A stretch of 64,000 nt of DNA from Cocos nucifera (Eukaryota; Streptophyta; Magnoliopsida; Arecales; Arecaceae): NCBI GenBank assembly GCA_006176705.1, contig QRFJ01003025.1, positions 96,296 to 160,295 on the forward strand, in the 5' to 3' direction. The notes beneath the pieces were generated by a model. That model searched no databases and was not told the DNA's origin. It saw nothing but the letters and a program-made list of their open reading frames with translations. A program made the translations under genes and the position numbers. The stretch's first letter is position 1, and every line of letters begins with the position of its first letter. Positions 1-10,856 of this stretch are shown one piece after another.

Positions 1-585
1 TTAATGACTCTCACTCAGATTAAACTAGTATCTACTCACTACTATTAGTGAGTATACCATATCAGATTTTGAATATGAAAAAATTATATGACAGCCAAAC
101 CTTTATTCCTTGCAATGCTGGAACGTCATTTTTGATTAAGAGAATTTCATCCACAGACAACACTAGGAATAACACTATAAAATATTTTGTCCACTTACAA
201 ATGTAGGATTTATCTTTGTCCATAACAAAGACATACGTTCAAAACATATGTTCCAAAACTGAGATAATAGCCAAACGGGCTTTACAGGTCTTCACCTTCC
301 CATCTACGCTACTTCGATCACTTCAAAAATCCATTCACACCCAATGGATTTTATCCCTTCAAGTGAATCTTCTAGTGTCCACATACTATTGATTTTCATA
401 GACTTCAATTTGGATTATGTGGCTCCATGCCACTTCTTAGAGTCAGACCACTGCATTACGTCCCTATAGGTGATCGGATCCTTGTTGTTCTCATTGAGCT
501 CAATAGGATCACCATCCTGAACGTAGATATTGAAGTATCTATCTAGCTAATGTGGTACTCTACTGGGTCTCCTTAAAAATGCTAC
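1..585 (-). pseudogene. Reverse transcriptase remnant of B0
   Basis: The first 80 bases match the end of the B-family RT that lies just before RNase H (compare 37240-37290). The sequence then skips several hundred bases to the region upstream, so there is an internal deletion near position 80. The 415-480 stretch encodes the start of the RT domain, matching the SEKW..A / DVWTLVDPP block seen intact at 37946-38260. Multiple stops and frameshifts; no open frame of useful length. It would have copied element RNA into DNA within virus-like particles. Confidence 0.7.
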
Positions 586-599
586 TTTAATGGGCTTCA

Positions 600-1500
600 G
601 ATTTGATCTGATCAAATTCGGTTCTATAGTTTACTAGATTATGTCGATTAATTTTCTACCAGTCCAACATTCTTAAGTTCAACTTGACAGACATCAGTTC
701 CTTCTCTGAGAAACTTCTTTTCAAAAAGAATGCCCTTCTACTGATGAACATCTTATGTTCTTCAGTATGGTAAAATTAATAACCCTTAAATACCTATTGG
801 ACCAAGATCCAAGTTTATCTATGTGCAAACCTATGACATAGGCCGATCAACCCCAAATCTAAAGATGAGAGAGTCTAGATCTATGCTTGATCCATATCCC
901 ATATGGAGATTTATAGCAAATTTATTGGGTATATTTTTAGAGTAAAGTAAGTAGTCACAACAGCACAACCCTGAAATAGGCAAACAAGCGAACCCTATCG
1001 TGGATTGAACCATGTCCAACAAAGTTCAATTTTTTTTTTCAAATACACTATGTTCTAAAAAAAAATCCACTAAGAGAGAATCCTATTCTCTCTTAGATAT
1101 GTCACAAACTTAGTAGATAAGTATTTGCCTCTTCGATCTGATCGATAAGTTCCAATATCATTTTTAGTTTGTTTTCCTATTTCAATATTGAATCATTTGA
1201 ATATTTCAAATGATTCAAGCCAGATGCATCCATACCCAGATAGGTCATTTATAATGAAATATTAATATCTTCCTTTGGCATTTAAGTTCATAGGTCCACA
1301 TACATCACTATGTATGAGACTTAGATATCGGCTCCTTCACCTTTTTCATTAAAAGGTGACTTCATCATCTTCCCAAGAAGACAAGACTCACAAGCTATCA
1401 ATGATTCATAATCATTGATGTCGAGATTTTTCTCTCAAGCTAACCTGTTTATCCTATTCTTGTCAAGATGATTAAGCCTATAATACCAAAGATAGACATG
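600..1500 (-). pseudogene. Integrase remnant of B0
   Basis: Minus-strand copia integrase, by alignment to B2 (38470-39290) and B3 (46440-47256). The C-terminal part falls at about 780-1020 and has a 63-codon open stretch at 831-1022; the core falls at about 1040-1340; the zinc-binding pre-integrase segment with its Cys pair falls at about 1350-1460. The frame is broken several times and the catalytic triad cannot be read in one frame. Confidence 0.65.
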
Positions 1501-1639
1501 TATGAGATAATCTAACTTGGGTGTTTATTAAATGTGTACATTACACTTAACAGGATGTATAAATGTTAAATATCATTTCTTTATGACCCATGTATTATTA
1601 TAATATTATCCATAATAATATCACAACAATCTCCTTTAT

Positions 1640-2250
1640 TGATAAATAATAACCATCTCTGACCAAAAGGCCAACAGAAATCATATTTATCATAAATGAT
1701 GGACAATAATGATAATCACTCAAAATGACATCTTTTGGAAAAAAAGCTTGATAATTCCTAAAGTTAGGATTACAACGAGACTTCCTTTCCTATCATTCAG
1801 GAATCTCTTACCATTTTCAAACATTCTACTTACCTAATATCCTTACAACAAATTGCATAGGACAACTAGTATCCCAAACCCATAGAGCAGAATTATATAA
1901 AAAAATTTTAAGGTGTTATCACATAACATCCTTGATATGCAACTCTGGCTACTTTCTCTTGTTCAGCCTATTATGATCAAGGGAAGCAAGATAATTATTC
2001 TTCCTATGACCATGCTTTCAATAGTAGAAGCTCTATACATGATTTGGATCAATTTTGGACTAATTATTTCGACTAGGCTTAGAAGTACCAATATAAATCA
2101 ATTCATATTGCTGAATCAAATTTATCTTTTGATACTAATTATCAAAGTTGGATCCCATAAGTCATCATTGTCTAACAATGATTGGAGCAATTGGAGTTTA
2201 GCCTTATTTTATGTGAAAAGAGAACATAGACCTAATGTATATGAATTATT
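1640..2250 (-). pseudogene. Protease and gag remnant of B0
   Basis: By position and similarity to B2 (39442-40159) and B3 (47373-47880) this holds the aspartic protease (about 1700-1900) and a shortened gag (about 1900-2250). A plus-strand open frame at 1913-2254 is a shadow of the AT-rich gag. No intact Asp-Ser/Thr-Gly motif can be read. The gag is shorter than in B4 (49636-50200), so part has been lost. Confidence 0.55.
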
Positions 2251-2542
2251 TTAAGCCTAGAGACTTGGACTTTAGTCCTAATATTCTTCCACTATTTTAT
2301 TCAAATTGGTAGTCTCTACCTCCAATTCATGGAATAACTTTAATTTTCTAGTAGGTACTAGAATCCATATAGACTACACACAAGCCCGACTTTGGTCGGC
2401 CAATCTATGTGCATCTACAGGTTGGTTCATTAATCAATTATTTCTTCAAACAATCTCTAGGAATTAAATTTTGCTCTAGAAACCTAATCAGTAGGCTAGG
2501 GCCTCCACTATAAGGATTCGATTAGGTCCAACCATTAAAATG
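2251..2542 (-). other. B0 untranslated leader, first part
   Basis: Non-coding leader of B0 between gag and the primer site, aligning to 47881-48170 and 50201-50490. It stops at the A1 insertion and continues at 27875. Confidence 0.7.
2538..2542. other. Left target-site duplication of A1 (AAATG)
   Basis: Five bases before the A1 LTR. The right copy at 27875-27879 is ACATG. The uninterrupted target in B4 near 50480 also reads ACATG, so the left copy carries a later substitution. Confidence 0.7.
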
Positions 2543-4828
2543 TGAAGGAAAAAATTCTATTTTTTGGATCAGGTTCGTTCAGATCTGATTGGATCAAGAG
2601 AGATATTTCAAAATTTTTTCCTCTTAGATCTAAATCAAATCTGAGACTCTTCATATCTGATCTTATTGGTCTAATAAAATAAAATTAAATTAAATTAAAT
2701 CTAATTTAATCATACCTTTGTATGGGTAATCCTATTATCCTGTGATGATACTAATGTTTGCCTGAGGTTATGGATGTAGCCATGCAAGCGCCTGGCCTCT
2801 ACCAGTATCTACTAGGTAGGATCTAAGGATCTTCTCCTTCTCAATCTATCCTTCAAAAATTAGATCTGGATCTGATCTTGAAGATCTTCAAAATAGCTTT
2901 TGAAGATCAGCCGTTGTCTCTTGCAGTAGTTTTGCCTTCTTTCTTTTCTGTCGCCTTTCTCTTGCTCGGATCGCACCAAACTCGAGCCCAAAAACTCTTG
3001 GACATGGATAGGAGAGAGAGGATTTGAAGATGGCATGGAGAGGGAGGGAGAGAATCCATATGGTGTGGGGAAAGGGTAGAACCTCTCAATTTTAGGCGTA
3101 GATAGTATTTATATAGATCCTGCTGCACCATACAGTGACACATCATCCCGGCCAATCACGACTCTTTATGCAATCAGATCTAAATCTGATTGATGGGATG
3201 ATATTATCTGATCCAATTAGATTAGAGTTGCTCATAAACCTCCTTAGGTAGCACCAAGATTGGTCAAACAGAACTCTTTGGCGCCACCTAAGTTGAAAAC
3301 ATGAAGCAACCTAGAGTCCCATCTATATAGGACTCCAAGCGTGATCCTCATGGGCTGCACGCCTCCCTAGGCATGCACCCCCTCTTTTTTTACCTTTTAG
3401 TAGGAGGACAAAGCCCCATGTTCTCTCCTACAGGTGCATGACACATGGAGAGATGTCTAAGTATCAAAGATCAATATTTGACCAAAGTCCAAGGATAAGA
3501 TTTAGTAGGTGATGAAAAGTGGCAGGTGTTGTCTCAATTTTATCTCATAAATTAAGACAACGCTTTTTTTGACCTGGACAAGCTCCAGTCAGACCAAGTA
3601 AAGGTTCTTGAGTGAGTCCAAACATATTTGGCTCGGTCGAGACAAGCTTTAATAATTATTGAAGGAGAACATTAGGCTCAATCATGTGCTAGCATGATTT
3701 TCTTGAACCTAATTAAATTTTATTCAAATTAATTGAACTAAATTAGTCTAATTGATGATATCTAGATCCAAATCTTTTTTATGTGATCTAGTTAGGTTCA
3801 GTTTTGAATGATAATTGGATACGTCATGATCTCTATCTTCGACATCATCGAAATACCTTTCGATAGATCAGAACTTTTCTGATTCAGACAACTAGTATGA
3901 TCGATCACCCAAATCATTCTAATTGCTCCCAAAATCCACCAATGACATGTAGTAGCACATAGTGGCAACCCATCAAAATTGAAAATAAACCTCTTGGTGC
4001 AATTACCTATATGATTAAGTTCCTCTATCTTAAGCTTCGATTGGATTAGGGTTAAGGTGATCTCATCAAATCCTAATTTCTATCATATGAATTAATAATT
4101 CGATTCAAGTCTAATGTAAAAACCCTAATAAAAACTCTTTCTATTATTTCACTCTGCCAAGGCCATGGGCTTATGGACTTGATTCTTATGATTATCATAG
4201 GACTGCTCCTCATCTACCGAGGTAGATAGATCCTCTATTGGTTCAATCCAATTCCTACAATGAACATGGTATAGCCAGCATACACCTCAGGATTTTGAAT
4301 GGATAGGAGATCGAGTTATGGTATAGTCAAACGATAACACCCTCAAGGTGAACTGTCGATGCACCTCAGGTCAAGAAACTAGATACACCACTATAGCTTC
4401 GACCTAGTCATCGACGAGAAGGTAGACTTTCTCATGATTGCTCGAGGTGGTCATAATCAGTGCCCTCATTCTCTAACGAGTATCTGTACTCTCGCTCTGA
4501 TGTTTCTACATCATAGACTCAAGACTCATCTATCCTAAAGAAGTGATCGTATACCATCCTTCCGGATCAATCACCATCCTCATAATGATCCTACGATCGG
4601 GAGCATTTTATGAGTTAATAATGAAAATTCATATCTTAAATTTTCAACTATTAAAAATATGAACTATCATTACCATTAACTCAAGGGATATATCACGGAC
4701 ACTCTCAAATACACATTATGATAGAAAATAATCCATTTTATTATTTATAGTTAAAATTATAATTTTATCTTTAGATGTATATTACAAGTGTCAGTCAATT
4801 CTGGCTTCCAGGGCACACATATCTAACA
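2543..4828 (-). repeat. A1 3' LTR
   Basis: 2286 bp. On the plus strand it begins TGAAGGAAAA and ends ATCTAACA, so in element orientation it is TG...CA. It aligns over its whole length with 5830-8123, 18622-20908, 25594-27874 and 59457-61758. A plus-strand TATTTATA, read TATAAATA on the minus strand, lies at 3106-3113 and marks the likely U3/R boundary region. Confidence 0.93.
3106..3113 (-). promoter_or_regulatory. TATA box of A1 3' LTR
   Basis: Reads TATAAATA on the minus strand. The same position in the A2 and A3 LTRs carries the same octamer (6395-6402, 13978-13985, 19185-19192, 60036-60043), which supports it as the element promoter. Transcription would start a few tens of bases to the left. 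Confidence 0.65.
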
Positions 4829-4840
4829 AACTCTCACTTG
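4829..4840 (-). other. A1 polypurine tract
   Basis: CAAGTGAGAGTT on the minus strand, directly before the 3' LTR. This is the place and composition of the plus-strand primer in copia elements. Confidence 0.75.
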
Positions 4841-5395
4841 ATCTAAAGCTAATTGGCTATAAATCTAAGTCTCATCTTCTTAAGGTGGGTTTCGATCTTC
4901 TACTGGCCCAACGACTTTGTGAGTCTGCCACATTGTATGTGGAGTTGACTCTCTTAATTTTGACATAACCTTTCTCGAGGTAATCATTGATGAGGTGATA
5001 TCGCTACTTGATGTGCTTGGATTTCTGATGAGATCTTGACTCATTAGCAAGGACTATGACACCATTATTATCACAGTACAAAGTAATGGCATCCGATGGA
5101 ATCACTTCGATCTCTACAATGAATTTCTTGTATCAGAATGCCTCCTTCGTAGCTTCTGATGCAGCGATGTATTCTACTTCTATGGTGGAATCTACTATCA
5201 CTATCTGCTTGAAACTCTTCCAACTGACAGCACCACTATTACACACGAACAAACTTCCAGATGTTGACTTTCGATCATCTATATCAAAAATAAAATCCAA
5301 GTTTGTATACCCCTGGACTTGGAGTTCTGCATTACCAAAAATCAATAATAAATCCTTAGTTCTTCTCAAGTACTTAAGGATACATTTCATAGAAG
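4841..5395 (-). pseudogene. A1 RNase H, degenerate
   Basis: RNase H degrades the RNA strand of the RNA/DNA hybrid during reverse transcription. The first part (5133-5390) is an 85-codon open frame with the copia RH block DDRKSTSG, then SWKS, then an ST..EYIAASEA stretch holding the conserved Glu. The usual first catalytic Asp in GYTD is Asn here (residue 30 of that frame). The second part (about 4860-5110) carries the CDNNG and HQKSKHI blocks in another frame, so at least one frameshift separates them. Non-functional. Confidence 0.85.
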
Positions 5396-5396
5396 T

Positions 5397-5829
5397 CTAG
5401 TGTTCTTCATCTGGATTCGACTGATATTTACTCGTAACACTTACAGCATGGGCTATATCAGGTCGTGTACATAACATGGCATACATGAGGCTCCCTATTG
5501 CTGAAGTATAAGGGATCTTGCTCATGCATTCAATCTCATCTGGTATTTTGGGACATATTTTCTTGGAGAGATGAATGCCATGTCTGAAGGGTACTAATCC
5601 TCTCTTAGAGTTTTTCTTGCTAAACCTCTTTAACACTTCCTCTATGCATATCTTCTATGAAAGACCTAGCATCCTATTCAGTCTATCTTTATAGACTTTG
5701 ATTCCTAGAATGAAGGATGCTTCTCCTAGGTCTTTCATGGAGAATTCTTTAGATAACTATATTTTAATTATGGTCAACATGAGAATATCATTTCAAATAA
5801 GGAGGATATCATCCACGTACAGTATGAGG
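5397..5829 (-). pseudogene. A1 reverse transcriptase, C-terminal part up to the A2 insertion
   Basis: The 79-codon frame 5397-5636 contains the conserved copia RT end (IPYTSAIGSLMYAM, TRPDIA). Further right the catalytic YVDD codons are intact at 5808-5819 (minus strand). Ten bases beyond them the frame is cut by the left end of A2. The other half of the same RT resumes at 20909. The split RT was therefore killed by insertion, in addition to frameshifts in both halves. Confidence 0.85.
5825..5829. other. Left target-site duplication of A2 (TGAGG)
   Basis: Identical to 20909-20913. The five bases (CCTCA on the minus strand) belong to A1 RT codons just before YVDD. Confidence 0.92.
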
Positions 5830-8123
5830 TGAAGGGAAATTCTAATTTTTTGGATTAGGTTTGTTCAGATCTAATTGGATCGAGAGGTATATTTCAAAAA
5901 TTTTCTCTTAGATCCTATTCAGATCTGATACTTTTCAAATCTAATTTTATGATCTGATAAATAAGAAAATAAAATTAAATTAATTTTGAATTAATTTTAC
6001 CTTGATTCTGGATAATCTGATTACTCATTGATGATCCTGCTGAAGTCCTGAGGTTTTGGATCTAGCCACACAAGTGCCTGGCCTCTACCGATATCCACTC
6101 AGGCTGGATCTAGAGATCTTCTCCTTCTCTTACTTTTCTCCAAAAATCAGATCTGAATCTGAATTGGAGAATCTTCAAAACTTCTTCTGAAGATCATCCG
6201 TTGTCTCTGTAGTAGTGCTGTCTTCTTCCTTTTTCATCAGTCTTATCGTGCCTGACTCGCACTAATCTGAAGGTCCAACTTTCTTGGGTGTGGAGAGGAG
6301 AGAGAGGGCCAGATGGTGGCATGAAGAAGGGAGAGGGGCAGCCTTGGTGCGTGGCTAAGAGGAGGAGATCTCTGAAGTGGGCGTAGATAGGGTCTATTTA
6401 TAGACTCTACTGCGCCATGCAGTGCTGCATCACCCTGGCCAATCACATTGCTACATGCAATCAGATCTAAATCTGACTGGTGGGATGACATCACCTGATC
6501 CAATTAGATGAGAGACCCACAGGTTAATTCTTAGGAGGCACCTAAGACTAGTCAAAGTAGATATCCAAGGGCCATATTAGTAGAAACCAAGAAGCAACCT
6601 AGAGTCCCATCCATATGGGACTCCAGCGTCCCTATCCATGGGTGCACGCCATCCTAGGCATGCACCCCCTTCTTTCTAATTTTTAGAGAGGGGACAAGCC
6701 CCTATCTGCTCTCCAATAAGTGCATGATACGTTGGTAGATGTCCAAGGGTCAAAGGTCAACGTTTGACCAAGTCAAAGTACAAGAATTAGCAGATGACAA
6801 AAAATGGTAGGTGTTGTCTCAAATTTATCTCATAAATTAAGACAACCCTTTTCTGACTTGGACAAGCTCTAGCCAGACCAAATAAAGGTACTTGAGTGAG
6901 CACAAACTCATTTGGCTCAGTCGAGATAACTTTTAATGATAGAAAAACGGAGAATGTTAGGTTCAATCGTGTGCTAGCACGATTTCCTTGAACCTAATTG
7001 AATCTTATTCAAATCAATTGAACTGGATCAGTCCAATTGATGATATCTAGATCCAAACCCTTATTTATGTGATCCAATTAGGTTCAGTTCTATATGGTAA
7101 TGGGATATGTCTTGATCTCCATCATCGAAATCATCATCAGAAACTCTTTTCGATGGATCAAAACTCTTCTGATTCAGACAACTTAGAATGATCGATCATC
7201 TAAATCATTCTAATTGCTCCCAAAATCCATCAGTGACACCTAGCAGCATATGATGGCAACCCATCAAAATTGAAAAATGAACCTCTTAGGTGCAGCTACT
7301 TGTGTGATTAAGTTCTTCTATCTTGAGCCCCGATCAGATTAGGATTAAGGTGAACTCGTCAAACCCTAATTTCTATCATATGATTTAATCATTCGATTCA
7401 AGTCCGATGTGAAAACCTTAATAGAAACTCTTTCTATTATTTCACTCTCTGCCATGGCCATGGGCTTATGGACTTGATTCTCATGATCATCATAGGGCTG
7501 CTCCTCTTCTACCGAGGTAGATAGATTCCATCTTGGTGCAATCCAATTCCTACAATGAACATGCTATAGCCAACATACACCTCAGGATTTCGAATGGCTA
7601 GGAGACCGAGTCATGGTGTAGTCAAACTATAACACCCTTAAGGTGAACTGTCGATGCACCTCAGGTCAAAGAACCAGATACACCACTGCAGCATCGAGTC
7701 AGTCATCAACGAGAAGGTAGACTTTCCTTATGACTACTCGAGGTGGTCACGCTCAGTGCCCTCGTTCTCTAATGAGTACCTGTACTCTCACTCAGGTGTC
7801 TCTACACCGTAGACTTAAGACTCATCTACTACAAAGAAGCGATTGTACACTAACCTTTCGGATCAATCACCATCCTCATGATGATCCTACGGTCAGGAGC
7901 ATTTTATGAGTTAATAAATGAAAATTCATGTCTTAAATTTTCAACTCTTGAAAATATGAATTATCATTACCATTAACTCAAGGGATGTATCACAGACACT
8001 AAATACACTTATGTGATAGAAAATAACCCATTTTATTATTTATAGTCAAAATTATAATTTTGTCCTTAGAAGTGTATTACAAGTGTCAGCCAATTCTAGC
8101 TTCTAGGGCACACATATCTAACA
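5830..8123 (-). repeat. A2 3' LTR
   Basis: 2294 bp, begins TGAAGGGAAA and ends ATCTAACA on the plus strand. Its sister is 18622-20908. The two differ by scattered substitutions over their length, so the insertion is not recent. Confidence 0.93.
6395..6402 (-). promoter_or_regulatory. TATA box of A2 3' LTR
   Basis: TATAAATA on the minus strand at the conserved LTR position. Confidence 0.65.
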
Positions 8124-8135
8124 AACTCTCACTTG
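8124..8135 (-). other. A2 polypurine tract
   Basis: CAAGTGAGAGTT on the minus strand, abutting the 3' LTR; identical to that of A1. Confidence 0.8.
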
Positions 8136-8395
8136 ACCTAAAGCCAATTGGCTACAAATCTAAGTCCCATCTTCTCAAGATAGGCTTCGATCTTCTGCTG
8201 GCCTAATGCTTTGTAAGCGGCTCTGCCACATTATCCATGGAGTCGACTATCTTGACCTCAACATAATACTTCTCTAGGTAATCATGGATGAGGTGGTATC
8301 ACCGCTCGATGTGCTTGGATTTCTGGTGAGACCTCACCTCCTTTGCAAGGGCTATGGTGCCATTATTGTCGCAGTACAGAGGAATGGCATCTGAT
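8136..8395 (-). pseudogene. A2 RNase H, C-terminal remnant
   Basis: Encodes the last third of copia RNase H on the minus strand: a YCDNNGTIAL block, then a Lys/Ser/His-rich SHQKSKHIE stretch, then the spacer to the polypurine tract. The N-terminal two thirds of RNase H and the RT end, equal to about 5098-5699 of A1, are missing. The break at 8396-8400 joins GGCATCTGAT to TCCTAGAATG, with GAT shared by both edges. The remnant cannot encode an enzyme. Confidence 0.8.
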
Positions 8396-8420
8396 TCCTA
8401 GAATGAAGGATGAAGGATGC

Positions 8421-9191
8421 TTAGCAAGGTCTATCTTTATAGACTTTGATTTCTAGAATGAAGGATGCTTCTCCTAGGTCTTTGATGGAGAATTCTTTAG
8501 ATAACCATATTTTAACTATGGTCAACATGAAAATATCATTTTCGATAAGGAGGATATCATCCACATACAACACGAGGAAGACAACAGCACTCCCACTGAC
8601 CTTTTTGAAGACACATGGCTTCTCCTCATTTTTGATAAAACCAAACATTTTGATCACATCATTAAAATGAGTATTCCAGCTCCGAGATGCTTGCTTAAGT
8701 CCATATATGGACCTTTGCAGCTTGCATACTTTGTGATCATCATCAGTGGATGTGAAACCTAAGGGCTGTTCCATGTAGATATCTTTCTCAATATATCCAT
8801 TTAAGAATGTCGTTTTCACATCCATTTGCCATATTTCAAAATCGAAATAGGCTGCAACAGCAAGCAATGTGCGAATGGATTTTAGCATAGCTACTGGCGA
8901 AAAGATATCCTGATAGTCAATGCCTTTGCATTAACTATAACCTTTTGCCACTAATCTAACATTGAATGTCTCCACATTCCCATCTGCACTAATCTTTCTC
9001 TTGTTGATCCATTTACATCCAATAGGTATTATACCTTTTGGTGGATCTACTAGGGTCCAGACATGGTTTGAGTGCATCGAGTCAATTTCTAACTTCATTG
9101 CCTCTAACCATTTCTCGGAGTCGATATTTGATATTAGCTCGTTATAGATTTTGGGATCATTACCATGAACCCCATTACCTATGAGGAACAT
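8421..9191 (-). pseudogene. A2 reverse transcriptase
   Basis: Two open stretches. Frame 8931-9191 carries the RT N-terminus (SEKWLEAMK, VWTLVDPPKG, CKWINKRK, VAKGYS). Frame 8421-8888 (155 codons) carries QMDVKTTFLNG, YGLKQASRSW and the catalytic YVDD at codons 8556-8567. A break at 8889-8930 separates them, where an in-frame stop follows VAKGYS in place of the usual Q.EGIDY block. The C-terminal thumb is deleted. This is the clearest copia RT in the window and fixes family and strand. Confidence 0.9.
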
Positions 9192-9460
9192 TTTCTCTAC
9201 ATCCTCTAAAATAGTACCAAGTACCTCTCAGGGGGACGGAAAATCCTTTCTGATCTACGAGGTGGGAGAAGTAGTGTATGGATTGGCTTAACTTAACTTG
9301 ATTCCATTTGGTCCTTAGCTCATTGCTCTTATGAGACTTTCTCATCAAGCTTGATCTGCTTTCCAATGCCGCTATCTTGAATATACTATTTTTCAAGAAA
9401 GATGGCATGTCGACCCACAATCACATTGTGATCTTCTGGAATGTAGAAATGATATCCTAA
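9175..9460 (-). pseudogene. A2 integrase-RT linker
   Basis: Low-complexity linker between integrase and RT, open over 81 codons at 9175-9420. It matches the A1 linker at 21588-21760 and the A3 linker near 63540-63750. Rich in Ser, Lys and Arg with no catalytic motif. Overlap with the RT frame at 9175-9191 is in a different frame and marks a frameshift. Confidence 0.65.
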
Positions 9461-10255
9461 TGACTCTTTAGGATATCTATGAATCGAGCTCTAAAGGACC
9501 TAAAGTCTAACTTGTCCGCTTGTTGTCTTTTGATATGAGCCGGATAACCCCAAATTCTGAGATGACTCAGACTTGATTTCTTACCATGCCATATCTCATA
9601 CGGTGTGGTAGGAATGATTTTAGAAGAAACCCTATTCAGTAAGTATATTATAGTTAACAAACAGTATCCTTAAAGAAAATCAGGAAGGTCTGTGAAGCTC
9701 ATCATGAATCGGATCATATCTAATAGGATCCGGTTCCTCCATTCTGAAACCCCATTGAGTTGAGGTCTTCCTGATGGAGTCCATTGAGAGACTATGCCAT
9801 TTTTCTTGAGATAGTCCAAGAATTTCCGACTAAGATATTCACCTCCTCGATCTGATCGAAGAATCTTAATGGATTTTCCAATTTGCTTTTCTACTTCATG
9901 TCTGAATTTTTTAAACTTTTCAAATGGTTCAGACTTGTGTCTCATAAGATACACATACCCATACCTTGATAAATCATCGGTAAAGGTTATGAAGTAGACA
10001 AAGTTGCCTCTAGTTGGCATATCAAATGGGCCGCACACATCTATATGTACTAGGGAAAGAAGATCCGTGGCCTTTTCCCCATGTCCTACAAAAGGGAGTT
10101 TAGTCATTTTGCCATGAAGATAGGATTCACAAATTGGATATGACTCGAAAGTCAATGGACTCAATAATCCGATTTTCTCCAATTTGTTAACCCTATCTTC
10201 TGCTATATGACTTAATCTTAGGTGCCATAGATATCTATCATTTGGACTATCCCTA
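9457..10255 (-). pseudogene. A2 integrase
   Basis: Integrase joins the cDNA to host DNA. Frame 9670-10182 (170 codons) holds the end of the pre-integrase zinc region (CESYLHGK) and the rve core. The catalytic triad is complete: Asp48 in HIDVCGP, Asp111 in LRSDRGGEYLS and Glu147 in NGVSEWRN, with the expected 35 residues between the last two. Trp148 replaces a usually basic residue. Frame 9457-9660 holds the C-terminal part (LNRVSSK..PTTPYEIWHGKKSSL, IWGYPAHIKR). A frameshift near 9661-9669 separates them. Confidence 0.9.
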
Positions 10256-10257
10256 AG

Positions 10258-10480
10258 TCATTTTGATTTTATTGCATTCATATTTTGCTCGAAATTAAAA
10301 ATAGATACATCAACATGTAACTGATAAAGATTGTTAATAAGAAAACCATTTGCAATTTTATTTCTTTCATAAAGAATGTTACAATGGTCCTTAAAAAAAC
10401 CAATTACATAGCCTTCTACTGCAAGGCAAGAAATAGAAATCAAATTTCTGCTTGCTGTAGGCACATAATAACAGTCTTTT
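10258..10480 (-). pseudogene. A2 protease-integrase spacer
   Basis: A 68-codon open frame (10258-10464) with the conserved RNLISISCL stretch that follows copia protease, then a KDHCNILYE..GFL.NNLY stretch that leads into the pre-integrase domain. Matches 22682-22891 in A1. Breaks on both sides. Confidence 0.75.
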
Positions 10481-10490
10481 AATAGTAAGT

Positions 10491-10853
10491 CTAATCTAGA
10501 TGGTAGTCAAAGAGGGTATGTTCCCACACCACGGTAGCAATCCTTGCTCCATTTTCGATGCGTAGGATCATCTCACCATCCCTCAGCCTCCTGCTATCCT
10601 CAAGATCCTGCATAGAAGTGCACAAATGAGCACTAGAACCAGAGTCAAGCACCCAACTGGATGCAGAAGAAACCATAAGGTTAGACTCAATAATGAGCAT
10701 ACCTCTAGAAGGACTAGTCTCCTTCTTATTCTTTAGGATGGCCAGGTATGTAGGGCAGTTCCGCTTCCAGTGGCCGTCATTGTTGCAATGGAAACACTTT
10801 CCTTTGTCAGTGGCCTTCTTCATCTTTGCCTTTCTCTTCTTTCCTCCTTCCAC
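10491..10853 (-). pseudogene. A2 gag zinc knuckle and aspartic protease
   Basis: 120-codon frame. Residues 1-18 are Lys-rich. Residues 20-33 form an intact CCHC knuckle (C20, C23, H28, C33; CFHCNNDGHWKRNC), which binds element RNA. The protease starts near residue 64 with SSWVLDSGSSAHLC, the Asp70-Ser71-Gly72 catalytic triplet of copia proteases. After residue 110 the frame departs from the family (HTLFDYHLD), so a frameshift cuts the protease. The first codon listed is GTG and is not a true start; gag continues upstream at 10857. Confidence 0.88.
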
Positions 10854-10856
10854 CTC

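Larger units (their letters stand above)
1..2542 (-). mobile_element. Family B copia element B0, left part of interior
   Basis: Interior of a minus-strand Ty1/copia element whose 3' LTR and RNase H lie beyond the left edge. Read on the minus strand from right to left it holds leader, gag, protease, integrase and reverse transcriptase, each recognisable by alignment to the better-kept B copies near 37-40 kb and 45-48 kb. No domain is open over its full length. The leader is cut at 2542 by family A element A1 and resumes at 27875. Bases next to the insertion are AAATG on the left and ACATG on the right, a 5-bp target duplication with one mismatch. Confidence 0.85.

Noticed and set aside
1913..2254. 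113-codon plus-strand ORF
   Set aside because: Lies antisense to the B0 gag remnant; AT-rich hydrophobic composition, no motif; a shadow frame.
3000..3180. Minus-strand ORF 2907-3155 and its relatives in other A LTRs (6243-6503, 25906-26145)
   Set aside because: They lie in the R/U5 part of the LTR. The frame is partly kept because the LTRs are copies of one another, but the translations differ by frameshifts and show no domain.
5056..5400. 114-codon plus-strand ORF
   Set aside because: Exactly antisense to the A1 RNase H frame, which has clear family motifs.
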